Part shown: positions 57,524 through 64,000 of the stretch, piece after piece
Layout: the number at the start of each line of letters is the position of its first letter
Numbering within the stretch: position 1 is the first letter of the stretch
Origin: Aquibacillus saliphilus
Lineage (GTDB): Bacteria > Bacillota > Bacilli > Bacillales > Amphibacillaceae
Direction of reading: 5' to 3'
Length of the DNA: 64,000 bases
Assembly: GCF_020404745.1 (NCBI RefSeq)
Contig: NZ_JAIZAP010000004.1
Span: 124,001 to 188,000 of the forward strand
Made by a program: the position numbers and the translations under genes
Notes under the pieces: generated by a model
Told to the model about the DNA's origin: nothing
Seen by the model: only the letters and a program-made list of their open reading frames with translations
The model's database searches: none

Positions 57524-58474
57524 TTGGAACAATATAATGCAATTAACTGGAATGAAATAGAAGATATGGTCGATAAGGCTACATATGAAAAACTAACGAG
57601 TCAATTTTGGCTATCCACAAGAATGCCTGTATCAAAAGACTTATCAGATTGGAGAAGCTTACCTAGTATTGAAAAAAGATTAGTTGAGCGTGTGTTTGGC
57701 GGATTAACTCTGCTAGACACACTTCAATCAAGAGATGGTGTTCAGGCTTTACGTAAAAATGTTAGGACAGAATTAGAGTTAGACGTTTTAAATAATATTC
57801 AATTCATGGAGTCGGAACATGCACGTAGTTATAGTTCTATATTTAGTACATTGAATACTCCAAGAGAGATAACTGAAATATTCCAATGGACAAATTCAAA
57901 CGAACTACTACAAAAAAAGGCAAAGATCATCAACGACATATATAAGGATGGTAATCATTTAGAGCAAAAGGTAGCCAGTGTATTTCTTGAATCATTTCTA
58001 TTTTATTCAGGTTTCTATACGCCACTATACTACTTAGGGAAGTCACAACTAATAAACGTTGCTGAAGTTATTAAAATGATTTTGAGAGACGAATCAGTTC
58101 ACGGTACATACATAGGGTATAAGTTTAAATTAGGATTTAATGAGTTAAGTAAAACAGAACAAGACAAAATGCAAACATGGGCTTATAATCTACTGTATGA
58201 GTTGTATGAAAACGAAATTAAATATACAGAATTGTTATATGACGAGATAGGTTGGACTGAGGATGTTAAGTTATTCTTGAGATATAATGCAAATAAAGCA
58301 TTGATGAATTTAGGGTTGTCTCCATTATTCCCAGATCATAGAGATGATGTTAACCCCATCGTACTTAACGGATTGTCAACAGGGACGGCTAATCAAGACT
58401 TCTTCTCACAAGTTGGTAACGGCTATTTAATGTCCATTGTAGAAGATATGAACGATGATGATTACGACTATTAG
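57524..58474 (+). CDS. nrdF: class Ib ribonucleotide reductase small subunit
   Basis: 316 aa from TTG with SD AAGGAGAG. Radical subunit: LLDTLQSRDGVQ, FMESEHARSYSSIF (Glu and His metal ligands), FLESFLFYSGFY and LRDESVHGTYIGYKFK (Glu, His ligands). Partner of NrdE; assembled by NrdI. Uninterrupted. Confidence 0.93.
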   Translation: MEQYNAINWNEIEDMVDKATYEKLTSQFWLSTRMPVSKDLSDWRSLPSIEKRLVERVFGGLTLLDTLQSRDGVQALRKNVRTELELDVLNNIQFMESEHARSYSSIFSTLNTPREITEIFQWTNSNELLQKKAKIINDIYKDGNHLEQKVASVFLESFLFYSGFYTPLYYLGKSQLINVAEVIKMILRDESVHGTYIGYKFKLGFNELSKTEQDKMQTWAYNLLYELYENEIKYTELLYDEIGWTEDVKLFLRYNANKALMNLGLSPLFPDHRDDVNPIVLNGLSTGTANQDFFSQVGNGYLMSIVEDMNDDDYDY

Positions 58475-58494
58475 TAAATTGGGGGTATGATAAT

Positions 58495-59112
58495 TTGAGC
58501 AAAATGGATGAGCAGATTCTTGTTACACCTAGAGAAAAAATATTTGAAAACGAATCATTAGCATTTCAAGGTGTTAATTCGGATAAAGATAATTTAAATA
58601 AGGTTTTAGAAAATATAGAAACGAACTTTTCTGTTATGCGTAGAGGTGATGCAGAAGATAATTTTAATTACAAACAACCTATTCCTTATGCTGTAGTGAG
58701 ACGGGTGAATGAAGTATTTGTCTACAAACGTCTAACTGGTGGTGGAGAAAAAAGATTACATAATCAACTATCAATAGGCGTTGGTGGACATATGAACAAA
58801 ATAAACACTGGCAACTTTGAAATCCAATTGTTTGAAAACCTTAGACGTGAGTTAGATGAAGAATTAGACATTCAAAGTTCAACTAAGAAGTTGGAAATTA
58901 TCGGATTGATTAACGATGATGGAAATGAGGTCGGAAAAGTTCATATAGGATTACTAGCAACTGTCGATTTAGACAGGAAGGCAACTGTTAAAGTTAAAGA
59001 AACAGAGCAACTTGAGGGTGAATGGATTAATGTTAAATCATTAGTTGATACAGAAGTTTACGACAATCTTGAAACTTGGTCACAATTTGTAGCAGACATA
59101 TTAAATAAATAA
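58495..59112 (+). CDS. NUDIX hydrolase-like phosphoesterase
   Basis: 205 aa from TTG (SD GGGGG). The NUDIX region is GVGGHMNKIN ... LFENLRRELDEELDI, with the REL-EE core of the Nudix box. Substrate unknown; could act on nucleotides, fitting its place after the reductase genes. A terminator follows. Confidence 0.82.
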   Translation: MSKMDEQILVTPREKIFENESLAFQGVNSDKDNLNKVLENIETNFSVMRRGDAEDNFNYKQPIPYAVVRRVNEVFVYKRLTGGGEKRLHNQLSIGVGGHMNKINTGNFEIQLFENLRRELDEELDIQSSTKKLEIIGLINDDGNEVGKVHIGLLATVDLDRKATVKVKETEQLEGEWINVKSLVDTEVYDNLETWSQFVADILNK

Positions 59113-59121
59113 CACAACTTG

Positions 59122-59160
59122 GGATATGGACATAAATAATTGTTCATATCCTTTAACTTT
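59122..59160 (+). terminator. Rho-independent terminator
   Basis: 11-bp stem GGATATGGACA / TGTTCATATCC with an AT loop and T-rich tail. It ends the nrd operon. Confidence 0.75.
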
Positions 59161-59163
59161 ACC

Positions 59164-59192
59164 TTGACATATTATATAAATATAATTATACT
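59164..59192 (+). promoter_or_regulatory. strong SigA-type promoter
   Basis: -35 TTGACA (59164-59169), 17 nt, -10 TATACT (59187-59192), then ATAAT. Nearly identical to the promoter at 14967. Confidence 0.85.
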
Positions 59193-59258
59193 ATAATTAG
59201 GGTTAGATTAACGAGATAAAAGCAAGTTTTTATTAAGTCGGGAAGGAGGACAAGAAAA

Positions 59259-59444
59259 ATGAAAAAGGTTATTTATAAAAATGAGTACAGTGAATTAGTT
59301 GCAGAAGCAGATGGAGGCGTTGTAACTCTAACACAATATCTTGATAGTGTTCAAGATGGGGTTATTTCAATTTATTATGATGAAGTGAAAGAGTTGAATG
59401 AATTTATAACATCTGTGATTAAAATTGAATCAAAAACAGATTAA
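59259..59444 (+). CDS. hypothetical protein, paralogue of 59477
   Basis: 61 aa, ATG with SD AAGGAGG. Acidic, beta-rich. The layout TLTQ ... ISIYYDEVKEL matches the next gene, so they are tandem duplicates. Function unknown. Confidence 0.6.
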   Translation: MKKVIYKNEYSELVAEADGGVVTLTQYLDSVQDGVISIYYDEVKELNEFITSVIKIESKTD

Positions 59445-59476
59445 AATGACGAATTCATAAGGAGATGTGATACAGG

Positions 59477-59644
59477 TTGAAGATTACTGTTTTCGAGACG
59501 GGAGAAGCTAAGTGTATTGCTGATTTTGATGGTGAACGCATAACTTTAACCCAAGAAATATATGGGTATGGTGAAATTGATTCGATTACTTTATATGAGG
59601 ATGAGTTAGATAAACTGTATAAATCTATTAAAAGTAAGGATTAA
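59477..59644 (+). CDS. hypothetical protein, paralogue of 59259
   Basis: 55 aa from TTG with SD AAGGAGATG. Acidic; shares TLTQ ... ITLYEDELDKL with its neighbour. Function unknown. Confidence 0.6.
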   Translation: MKITVFETGEAKCIADFDGERITLTQEIYGYGEIDSITLYEDELDKLYKSIKSKD

Positions 59645-59691
59645 ACAAAGATAATGCCATATAATATTTGTTTTAAAGGGAGTTGAATACA

Positions 59692-59955
59692 ATAGACAAA
59701 TTAGAAAAAGTGATTAATTATGATGGTGTTAAATACGATTGTGAATTTTATATAGAGGATTCTTATGGAGGCTATTCTATCGAGTACAAACTTATAAATG
59801 CGGAAGAAGACACTCAATTAGAAGGGATGTTGACTTGTAGTAATTTCGAAAAACTATATGAGAGTATGATTGATATCTTGGATAGGCATTATGAGACTGT
59901 AAAACACAGCAAATTCTTTTCAGATTTTAGAAATTGGGATGGAGTAATTAAATAA
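59692..59955 (+). CDS. hypothetical protein (AUA start)
   Basis: 87 aa from ATA 59692, 9 nt after AAGGGAG; the TTG at 59683 overlaps the SD. Beta-rich acidic protein with a single Cys pair. Family unknown. Confidence 0.6.
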   Translation: MDKLEKVINYDGVKYDCEFYIEDSYGGYSIEYKLINAEEDTQLEGMLTCSNFEKLYESMIDILDRHYETVKHSKFFSDFRNWDGVIK

Positions 59956-59989
59956 AAGACTTATTTTAAAAGGGAGAGGAGGAATAAAA

Positions 59990-60217
59990 TTGTTTGGAAT
60001 ATTTAAAAAGAAGCAAAAAGAATTAAATGTAGATGTAGAGAGTCATTTTAAGGAAGTGTTTAAACATGTAAAACCAGCAAAAGTAGGTGATGTTGCACCA
60101 AGAGGTTTATTTCCGACAGATGGAGTGTATGCAGTAAACGGAGGAAAGGGAAACAAGACTTTAGCAGAGACGACGGTTGAAGATGGGATTATAACTGATA
60201 TAAAGAGGTTCGTATAA
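59990..60217 (+). CDS. hypothetical protein
   Basis: 75 aa from TTG with SD GGAGAGGAGG. Basic helical start, then Gly-rich part (RGLFPTDGVYAVNGGKGNK). Family unknown. Confidence 0.6.
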   Translation: MFGIFKKKQKELNVDVESHFKEVFKHVKPAKVGDVAPRGLFPTDGVYAVNGGKGNKTLAETTVEDGIITDIKRFV

Positions 60218-60233
60218 AAGGAGGAATAAGTAG

Positions 60234-60332
60234 TTGGAGATAGCAGCAGAGGCATGGTTGCAATATTGGGGTGGAGAGTCAATTTATTGCGGATCGGAAA
60301 GATTAGATTTAGTAGTTAAATTTAAAGAATAA
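60234..60332 (+). CDS. small hypothetical protein
   Basis: 32 aa from TTG with SD AAGGAGG. Contains WLQYWGGESIYCG and ends in LVVKFKE. Function unknown. Confidence 0.5.
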   Translation: MEIAAEAWLQYWGGESIYCGSERLDLVVKFKE

Positions 60333-60354
60333 AGAGAATCAAAGACGGAATTCA

Positions 60355-60411
60355 ATGTCTAAGAAAATAAATAACATGGATAAGATTGATGTTAAAGTTA
60401 CAATCAAATAA
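60355..60411 (+). CDS. possible 18-aa peptide
   Basis: ATG with weak SD encodes MSKKINNMDKIDVKVTIK. Its end resembles the end of the next gene (FNITIK). Uncertain. Confidence 0.3.
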   Translation: MSKKINNMDKIDVKVTIK

Positions 60412-60429
60412 TTTAAGGAGGTTAAATAA

Positions 60430-60765
60430 TTGGAAGTGTCGGCAAAATTAAAGAAGCATTACTTCTCTGATCGGATGGATAGGGTAAGTTTGATAATTAA
60501 ATTCAGAGAACCAAATAAACTATTCAAAACAATTTTAAAAAAGAATTTAGAGAATTGGTTGTGGACAATACATGACGAAGACATATATAAAGATTACGAT
60601 GATTTTTTTGAACAATCATATGAATGGTTTAAGGATGATGTATTGGTGAAAGAAACGATTAAAAGATGTGTAGAAAAACACTTTATTAATCAGAAGGAAA
60701 ACTTATCTCAGTTAGAAAAAGAGAAGGAAATGAAAACCAAGACGTTTAATATTACGATTAAATGA
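60430..60765 (+). CDS. hypothetical protein
   Basis: 111 aa from TTG with SD AAGGAGG. Helical, basic, Phe/Lys-rich, ending in FNITIK. Family unknown. Confidence 0.65.
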   Translation: MEVSAKLKKHYFSDRMDRVSLIIKFREPNKLFKTILKKNLENWLWTIHDEDIYKDYDDFFEQSYEWFKDDVLVKETIKRCVEKHFINQKENLSQLEKEKEMKTKTFNITIK

Positions 60766-60776
60766 ATCAATTAACT

Positions 60777-60800
60777 CATATAAATAAAATTATATAATAA
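60777..60800 (+). promoter_or_regulatory. CATATAAATAAAATTATATA promoter core
   Basis: Conserved core with TATAAT at its end; no clear -35. Confidence 0.45.
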
Positions 60801-60817
60801 TAGAGGAGAGTTAATTA

Positions 60818-61156
60818 ATGGGTTCGAGCACAGAGGATGACGTTAAATTTTTTATGAATGGCGAAGAAGTTGGAAGTATGCAAACAGTTGAATCTGAATA
60901 TAAACCTGAAAGAGAATTTAAAGATGGAGATAGTTTATTGGCATTCAATAGAGAATATTCGGTGACTATGAATGATATCCAAATTAACGAAGATTTTCTT
61001 GGTAAGATAAATGACGATAGTCGTACGTTTACTGTCATTGGTCAAGGTTATGCTTTTCCTAGAGGCAATAAATTTCCTAAAAAGAAACGTATTCGTAAGA
61101 AGTGGAAGAAGAAATATTGCAAAGAATTTAAATTAGACGATTGTAGAATTGGATAA
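60818..61156 (+). CDS. hypothetical protein with basic C-terminus
   Basis: 112 aa, ATG with SD AGAGGAG. Acidic first two thirds, then a very basic stretch (KFPKKKRIRKKWKKKYCK), which suggests nucleic-acid contact. Family unknown. Confidence 0.65.
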   Translation: MGSSTEDDVKFFMNGEEVGSMQTVESEYKPEREFKDGDSLLAFNREYSVTMNDIQINEDFLGKINDDSRTFTVIGQGYAFPRGNKFPKKKRIRKKWKKKYCKEFKLDDCRIG

Positions 61157-61186
61157 AATCTTGGTTTTGAAAGGAGGATAAAACAA

Positions 61187-61342
61187 ATGGAAGTAAAGGA
61201 TTTAATTGTAAAATTGCTAGATATGCCTATGGATGCAAATGTATATTATGAAGGTGATTATACTGAAGGAGAAGTTGAACAGATTGAGTTTAAAGCAGTT
61301 TCACTATTGAGTGATAAAGTTGTTATTAAAATTGTTGAATAA
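61187..61342 (+). CDS. small acidic protein
   Basis: 51 aa, ATG with SD AAAGGAGG. KDLIVKLLDMPMDANVYY is like small phage proteins of the PF-style KELIEKLxxMPxDAxV group. Function unknown. Confidence 0.6.
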   Translation: MEVKDLIVKLLDMPMDANVYYEGDYTEGEVEQIEFKAVSLLSDKVVIKIVE

Positions 61343-61373
61343 AATTTCCCTTTTATAAGAAAGGAGTGAACAA

Positions 61374-61571
61374 TTGAAATATTCATTTGGATTAGATGAA
61401 AAACAAAGTAAAAAAGCCGAGAAGTGGATGGAAGAAAAAGAAGCGTATGTTGGAGCAATTGGTGGACAGTTCACTTTCAGATTCACGCCAACGGGTTTAG
61501 GTACTATTGCTGTAATTTGTGATGACGAAAGTGGAGAAGAATTAAATTTAACTGACTATGATGAGTGGTAA
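61374..61571 (+). CDS. small hypothetical protein
   Basis: 65 aa from TTG with SD AAAGGAGTG. Acidic/basic mix; beta-rich centre (GGQFTFRFTPTGLGTIAVI). Family unknown. Confidence 0.6.
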   Translation: MKYSFGLDEKQSKKAEKWMEEKEAYVGAIGGQFTFRFTPTGLGTIAVICDDESGEELNLTDYDEW

Positions 61572-61605
61572 AATTATGATTTTAAATGAAAAAGGAGAAT
61601 GTTAA

Positions 61606-61869
61606 ATGACAAATTTTAAAATTAATTATACAGGGAAAGAAAACACAAAAACCAAGAAAGATGTTCCTATTTTCTTAAAACACAAAGTCTCCGATGATAA
61701 TCTGTATATGATTGCTCGTGAATTCAACACATATAGATTGTTGTGTGTTAATAATGGGCACGTTCAGTGTGCTTCTGACAACTCTTCTGATAATTTGGAG
61801 GAATTATTAAAAAAACTTAATGATTATTTTGATGAAGTTGAAATTGAAGTAAATGCAACATTTAAATAA
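61606..61869 (+). CDS. hypothetical protein
   Basis: 87 aa, ATG with SD AAAGGAG. Basic alpha/beta with acidic C-terminus. Family unknown. Confidence 0.6.
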   Translation: MTNFKINYTGKENTKTKKDVPIFLKHKVSDDNLYMIAREFNTYRLLCVNNGHVQCASDNSSDNLEELLKKLNDYFDEVEIEVNATFK

Positions 61870-61893
61870 AAATCACAAAGGAAGGAGAACTAA

Positions 61894-62058
61894 ATGGATA
61901 AACCAAGTGCAAGGATTGATTTCAGTGACGACATGGGGAGAATATCACAAATTAAAAAAGAAGTCTCGGAATTACAACTTAGGATTTTTACATTACAACA
62001 AGAAGAGGGTAGGATTTGGGCAAGAAACAGTTTTTCTTTTACTTATACAGATAAATAA
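61894..62058 (+). CDS. small hypothetical coiled-coil protein
   Basis: 54 aa, ATG with SD GAAGGAGA. Helix-rich (ISQIKKEVSELQLRIFTLQQ), then a basic aromatic end. Chosen over a longer ORF in another frame because this one has the SD. Confidence 0.6.
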   Translation: MDKPSARIDFSDDMGRISQIKKEVSELQLRIFTLQQEEGRIWARNSFSFTYTDK

Positions 62059-62090
62059 AAGTCATATTTTAAAAGGAGGAAGATGATTAA

Positions 62091-62390
62091 ATGAGTCTTG
62101 AAGAGTTAGCGAATTCAGATTGTCGTTATTGTTTTGGTACAGGAGTTAGGCACAATGGATATAATGAATATCCTTGTCAATGTGCGATTACTAGCTATTC
62201 TTTTAATGAAATTGTATCTGAGACTGATTATATAAACCCTGTTAAAGAAATATTTAAATTTCCAGATGAATTAAGAGAAAAGTATCTAAACGCCTTATAT
62301 GAAATTGGTTCTCATATTAGATCAACACCTGATTCAATACCACATATAATCAAAACATTGAAATCGGTTTTACCTGAATATGAAGATTAA
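62091..62390 (+). CDS. hypothetical zinc-knuckle protein
   Basis: 99 aa, ATG with SD AAAGGAGG. CRYCFGTGVRHNG ... CQC resembles half of a DnaJ-type zinc finger (CxxCxGxG). C-terminal part helical. Function unknown. Confidence 0.65.
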   Translation: MSLEELANSDCRYCFGTGVRHNGYNEYPCQCAITSYSFNEIVSETDYINPVKEIFKFPDELREKYLNALYEIGSHIRSTPDSIPHIIKTLKSVLPEYED

Positions 62391-62420
62391 TTAAAAGTTT
62401 AATAAGAAAGGATTGATAAA

Positions 62421-62708
62421 ATGTTTAAAGAGACGTATGGGTTTGATGTAGATAAACTTAGCCCAAACACGCCAATACATATAAAAGATAATGAATCCAC
62501 AGAAAAACTAAACGGGCTGATGATTGTATCTAGTTGTGATGAAGGTTATAACTACCACTACGAAAACAAAACAGGTACGTATTTGATTTATGAAAGCTCT
62601 TCAACTTTTTTAAAAGTCTTCGATAATCGTGGATGTGAGTTAAAATTACCAATAAAACATTTTCTAGGTGAAAATCCAAGGATGAAAATTGAAATATTCA
62701 CATTATAA
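62421..62708 (+). CDS. hypothetical protein
   Basis: 95 aa, ATG with SD GAAAGGA. Beta-rich with several Asn/Tyr turns. Family unknown. Confidence 0.6.
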   Translation: MFKETYGFDVDKLSPNTPIHIKDNESTEKLNGLMIVSSCDEGYNYHYENKTGTYLIYESSSTFLKVFDNRGCELKLPIKHFLGENPRMKIEIFTL

Positions 62709-62740
62709 AAATCACATTTTAAATGGAAAGGAATGATTAA

Positions 62741-63322
62741 TTGACTTGTATAGTAGGATTAGTCTTTAACGGAGTTACATATATAGGAGGAGATTCATTA
62801 GGCTCTAATGGATATTCAAAAACGGTAAGAAAAGACACTAAAGTATTTAAATTAAAGGATACGAATAAGGCTGTTGTTGGCTACACTTCATCATATAGAA
62901 TGGGTCAATTATTAATGTATGCAAAAGGATTAATAGATTCGAGAGATGAGCCTAATATTGATCATGAATATCTAGTAACTAGATTCATCCCAAACACTAT
63001 CAAACTATTTGAAGATGGTGGGTATTCTAAGAATAGTAGCGGTGAAAAAACAGGCGGTAGCTTCCTACTTGGATATGGTGATAGGCTTTATCAGGTGTCT
63101 AGTGACTTTCAAGTTGGAGAATCAATTGATGGTTACGATGCTTGTGGAAGTGGAGAAGAGTTCGCATTAGGCTCATTGAAAACAACCGAAAATTCAAATA
63201 TGTCTCCAGAGGAAAGAATTCACTTAGCATTACAAGCAGCTACTAAATTTAGTACTTCTGTTGTACCACCCTATCAGATTATCAACACTTATGACGATAA
63301 AGTTGAAACATATGAAAATTGA
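62741..63322 (+). CDS. proteasome-fold Ntn-hydrolase-like protein
   Basis: 193 aa from TTG (SD AAAGGAATG). The start MTCIVGLVFNGVTYIGGDS puts a Thr at residue 2, the N-terminal nucleophile position once Met is removed; GSFLLGYGDRLYQVSSDFQV, ACGSGEEFALGSL and the helix LALQAATKFS follow the proteasome beta/HslV pattern. Related phage genes are often labelled proteasome-subunit-like. A peptidase or amidase role is inferred. Confidence 0.8.
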   Translation: MTCIVGLVFNGVTYIGGDSLGSNGYSKTVRKDTKVFKLKDTNKAVVGYTSSYRMGQLLMYAKGLIDSRDEPNIDHEYLVTRFIPNTIKLFEDGGYSKNSSGEKTGGSFLLGYGDRLYQVSSDFQVGESIDGYDACGSGEEFALGSLKTTENSNMSPEERIHLALQAATKFSTSVVPPYQIINTYDDKVETYEN

Positions 63323-63345
63323 ACTTATAACGAAAGGATTAATAT

Positions 63346-63510
63346 ATGAAATATGCTTTAAATACAACTATATTACTTTTGATTGCTTTGGCTACAGTTT
63401 ATTTATTTGTAAGTATCTTACTAACAATAGGAATATTTAACAAACCAATATCTATAATTATAGCAGTATTTTTCACTACATTCATGTTGTTTTATGGAAT
63501 GGAAGATTGA
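63346..63510 (+). CDS. small membrane protein
   Basis: 54 aa, ATG with SD AAAGGA. Two hydrophobic helices cover almost the full length. Function unknown. Confidence 0.6.
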   Translation: MKYALNTTILLLIALATVYLFVSILLTIGIFNKPISIIIAVFFTTFMLFYGMED

Positions 63511-63552
63511 TTTAAAACCACAAATTTATCAAGTGAGAAAAGGGTGATGAAA

Positions 63553-63705
63553 ATGTTTCAATTACAAGATAGAGCAACTGATGAAATGATTATTATTTAC
63601 TCGGTTAGAAGTGAAGGGAATAAAACGGAATTTCTTATTTACGCTGGTAGTAATTATGGATTTGTTTGGAATGATTCAAGCTACTTTAAGCCAAGAATTA
63701 ATTAA
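63553..63705 (+). CDS. small hypothetical protein
   Basis: 50 aa, ATG with SD AAGGGTG. Beta-rich. Family unknown. Confidence 0.55.
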   Translation: MFQLQDRATDEMIIIYSVRSEGNKTEFLIYAGSNYGFVWNDSSYFKPRIN

Positions 63706-63737
63706 AGCGATTATTTTAAGAAAAGGAGATGAGTTAA

Positions 63738-63935
63738 ATCAAAGAAGTCTCGTATGTATTCTATAAATATAATGGAGAACACGTTGATCCGACACCTATA
63801 GATAGAACAGGTGTTGTTATGGGTGAGGATGGATTACTACTACATATTTATGACACTAAACTTAATCGTTACTGTTGGAGAAAAAGGAAAGACACCAAGA
63901 TCATTAATCCAATACAATATAAGGAGGATGAGTAA
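63738..63935 (+). CDS. hypothetical protein (AUC start)
   Basis: 65 aa. The reading frame begins at ATC 63738, 9 nt after AAAGGAG, directly behind an in-frame TAA. No AUG, GUG or UUG occurs until an internal Met codon 27 codons in. Beta-rich (KEVSYVFYKYNGEHVDP). One of the clearest non-canonical starts in the window. Confidence 0.65.
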   Translation: MKEVSYVFYKYNGEHVDPTPIDRTGVVMGEDGLLLHIYDTKLNRYCWRKRKDTKIINPIQYKEDE

Positions 63936-63936
63936 A

Positions 63937-64000
63937 TTGGAATTAGATAAAAAACACTTTATTGAATCGGATAGTTACTGCTTCATATTAAAGAAACGCA
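63937..64000 (+). CDS. partial gene at window end
   Basis: TTG with SD AAGGAGGATG; 21 codons before the window ends (LELDKKHFIESDSYCFILKK). Product unknown. Confidence 0.5.
   Translation, partial: MELDKKHFIESDSYCFILKKR

Noticed and set aside
55327-58474. Group I intron or intein in nrdE or nrdF
   Set aside because: Both coding sequences are continuous with all active-site motifs in order and normal length.
61853-62086. 77-aa ORF in this stretch
   Set aside because: It has no SD and starts inside the previous gene; the ATG at 61894 in another frame has a strong SD and suits the usual spacing.
1-64000. CRISPR array, rRNA or tRNA genes
   Set aside because: No regularly spaced repeat-spacer pattern and no clover-leaf or rRNA-like stretch was noticed by eye; a tRNA scan was not possible.

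Overview
The window reads as the early and replication region of a large temperate phage or prophage of a low-GC Gram-positive (Bacillota) host, most like the SPbeta group. The DNA is very AT-rich. About 150 short, tightly packed genes lie almost all on the + strand behind strong Shine-Dalgarno (SD) sites, and TTG starts are common. SPbeta-type hallmarks are: a tyrosine-recombinase-fold protein that appears to lack catalytic residues and is probably the MrpR/YopR-type master repressor (13877-14905); thirteen copies of an asymmetric 26-nt element (TAACAG-N10-ATATCGCTGG) scattered on one strand, like the SPBRE operators bound by MrpR; a LigB-type ligase; a 3D-domain protein like YorM; a DnaB-like helicase, primase and DHH exonuclease cluster (like YorI/YorJ/YorK); and a class Ib ribonucleotide reductase set. 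The host genus cannot be fixed from the sequence. No structural, lysis or DNA polymerase gene was seen, so those modules must lie outside.

Layout: 1-2.4 kb, a DUF4942-type methyltransferase; 2.6-9.6 kb, small accessory genes, two zinc-ribbon HNH endonucleases and a small HTH protein; 9.6-12.6 kb, an SNF2/SMARCAL1-like helicase and an acidic protein of unknown role; 12.7-15 kb, the lysogeny switch (leftward XRE regulator, a divergent unknown gene, then the recombinase-fold repressor); 15-35 kb, a long run of small early genes broken by three more HNH endonucleases, a macro-domain protein, a phage copy of the UPF0302/YpiB family, a LigB-type ligase and a PD-(D/E)XK nuclease; 35-47.5 kb, replication and recombination (SSB-like protein, RecA-fold ATPase, 3D protein, N6-adenine methyltransferase, sigma factor, DnaB-like helicase, primase) with three further homing-type endonucleases; 47.5-53 kb, small genes and a C5-cytosine methyltransferase; 53-59 kb, a DHH exonuclease needing a +1 frameshift, then NrdH-NrdI-NrdE-NrdF and a NUDIX protein; 59-64 kb, small genes and an Ntn-hydrolase (proteasome-fold) protein.

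Expression looks organised at several levels. SigA-type promoters carry a conserved TATATAAATA-rich spacer. Three promoters share a second spacer (TTTATAC-NN-AAAGGTG before TATAAT). SPBRE-like elements sit near promoters, stop codons or ribosome-binding sites. About 45 intergenic junctions share a TAAAA-(5-7 nt)-TTTTA linker just before the SD. At least eleven genes, mostly nucleases, appear to start at AUA or AUC rather than AUG/GUG/UUG. The most notable points are this non-canonical initiation, the operator network, the CCC-TGA +1 frameshift in the DHH exonuclease and a switch-like RNA fold at 3486-3545.
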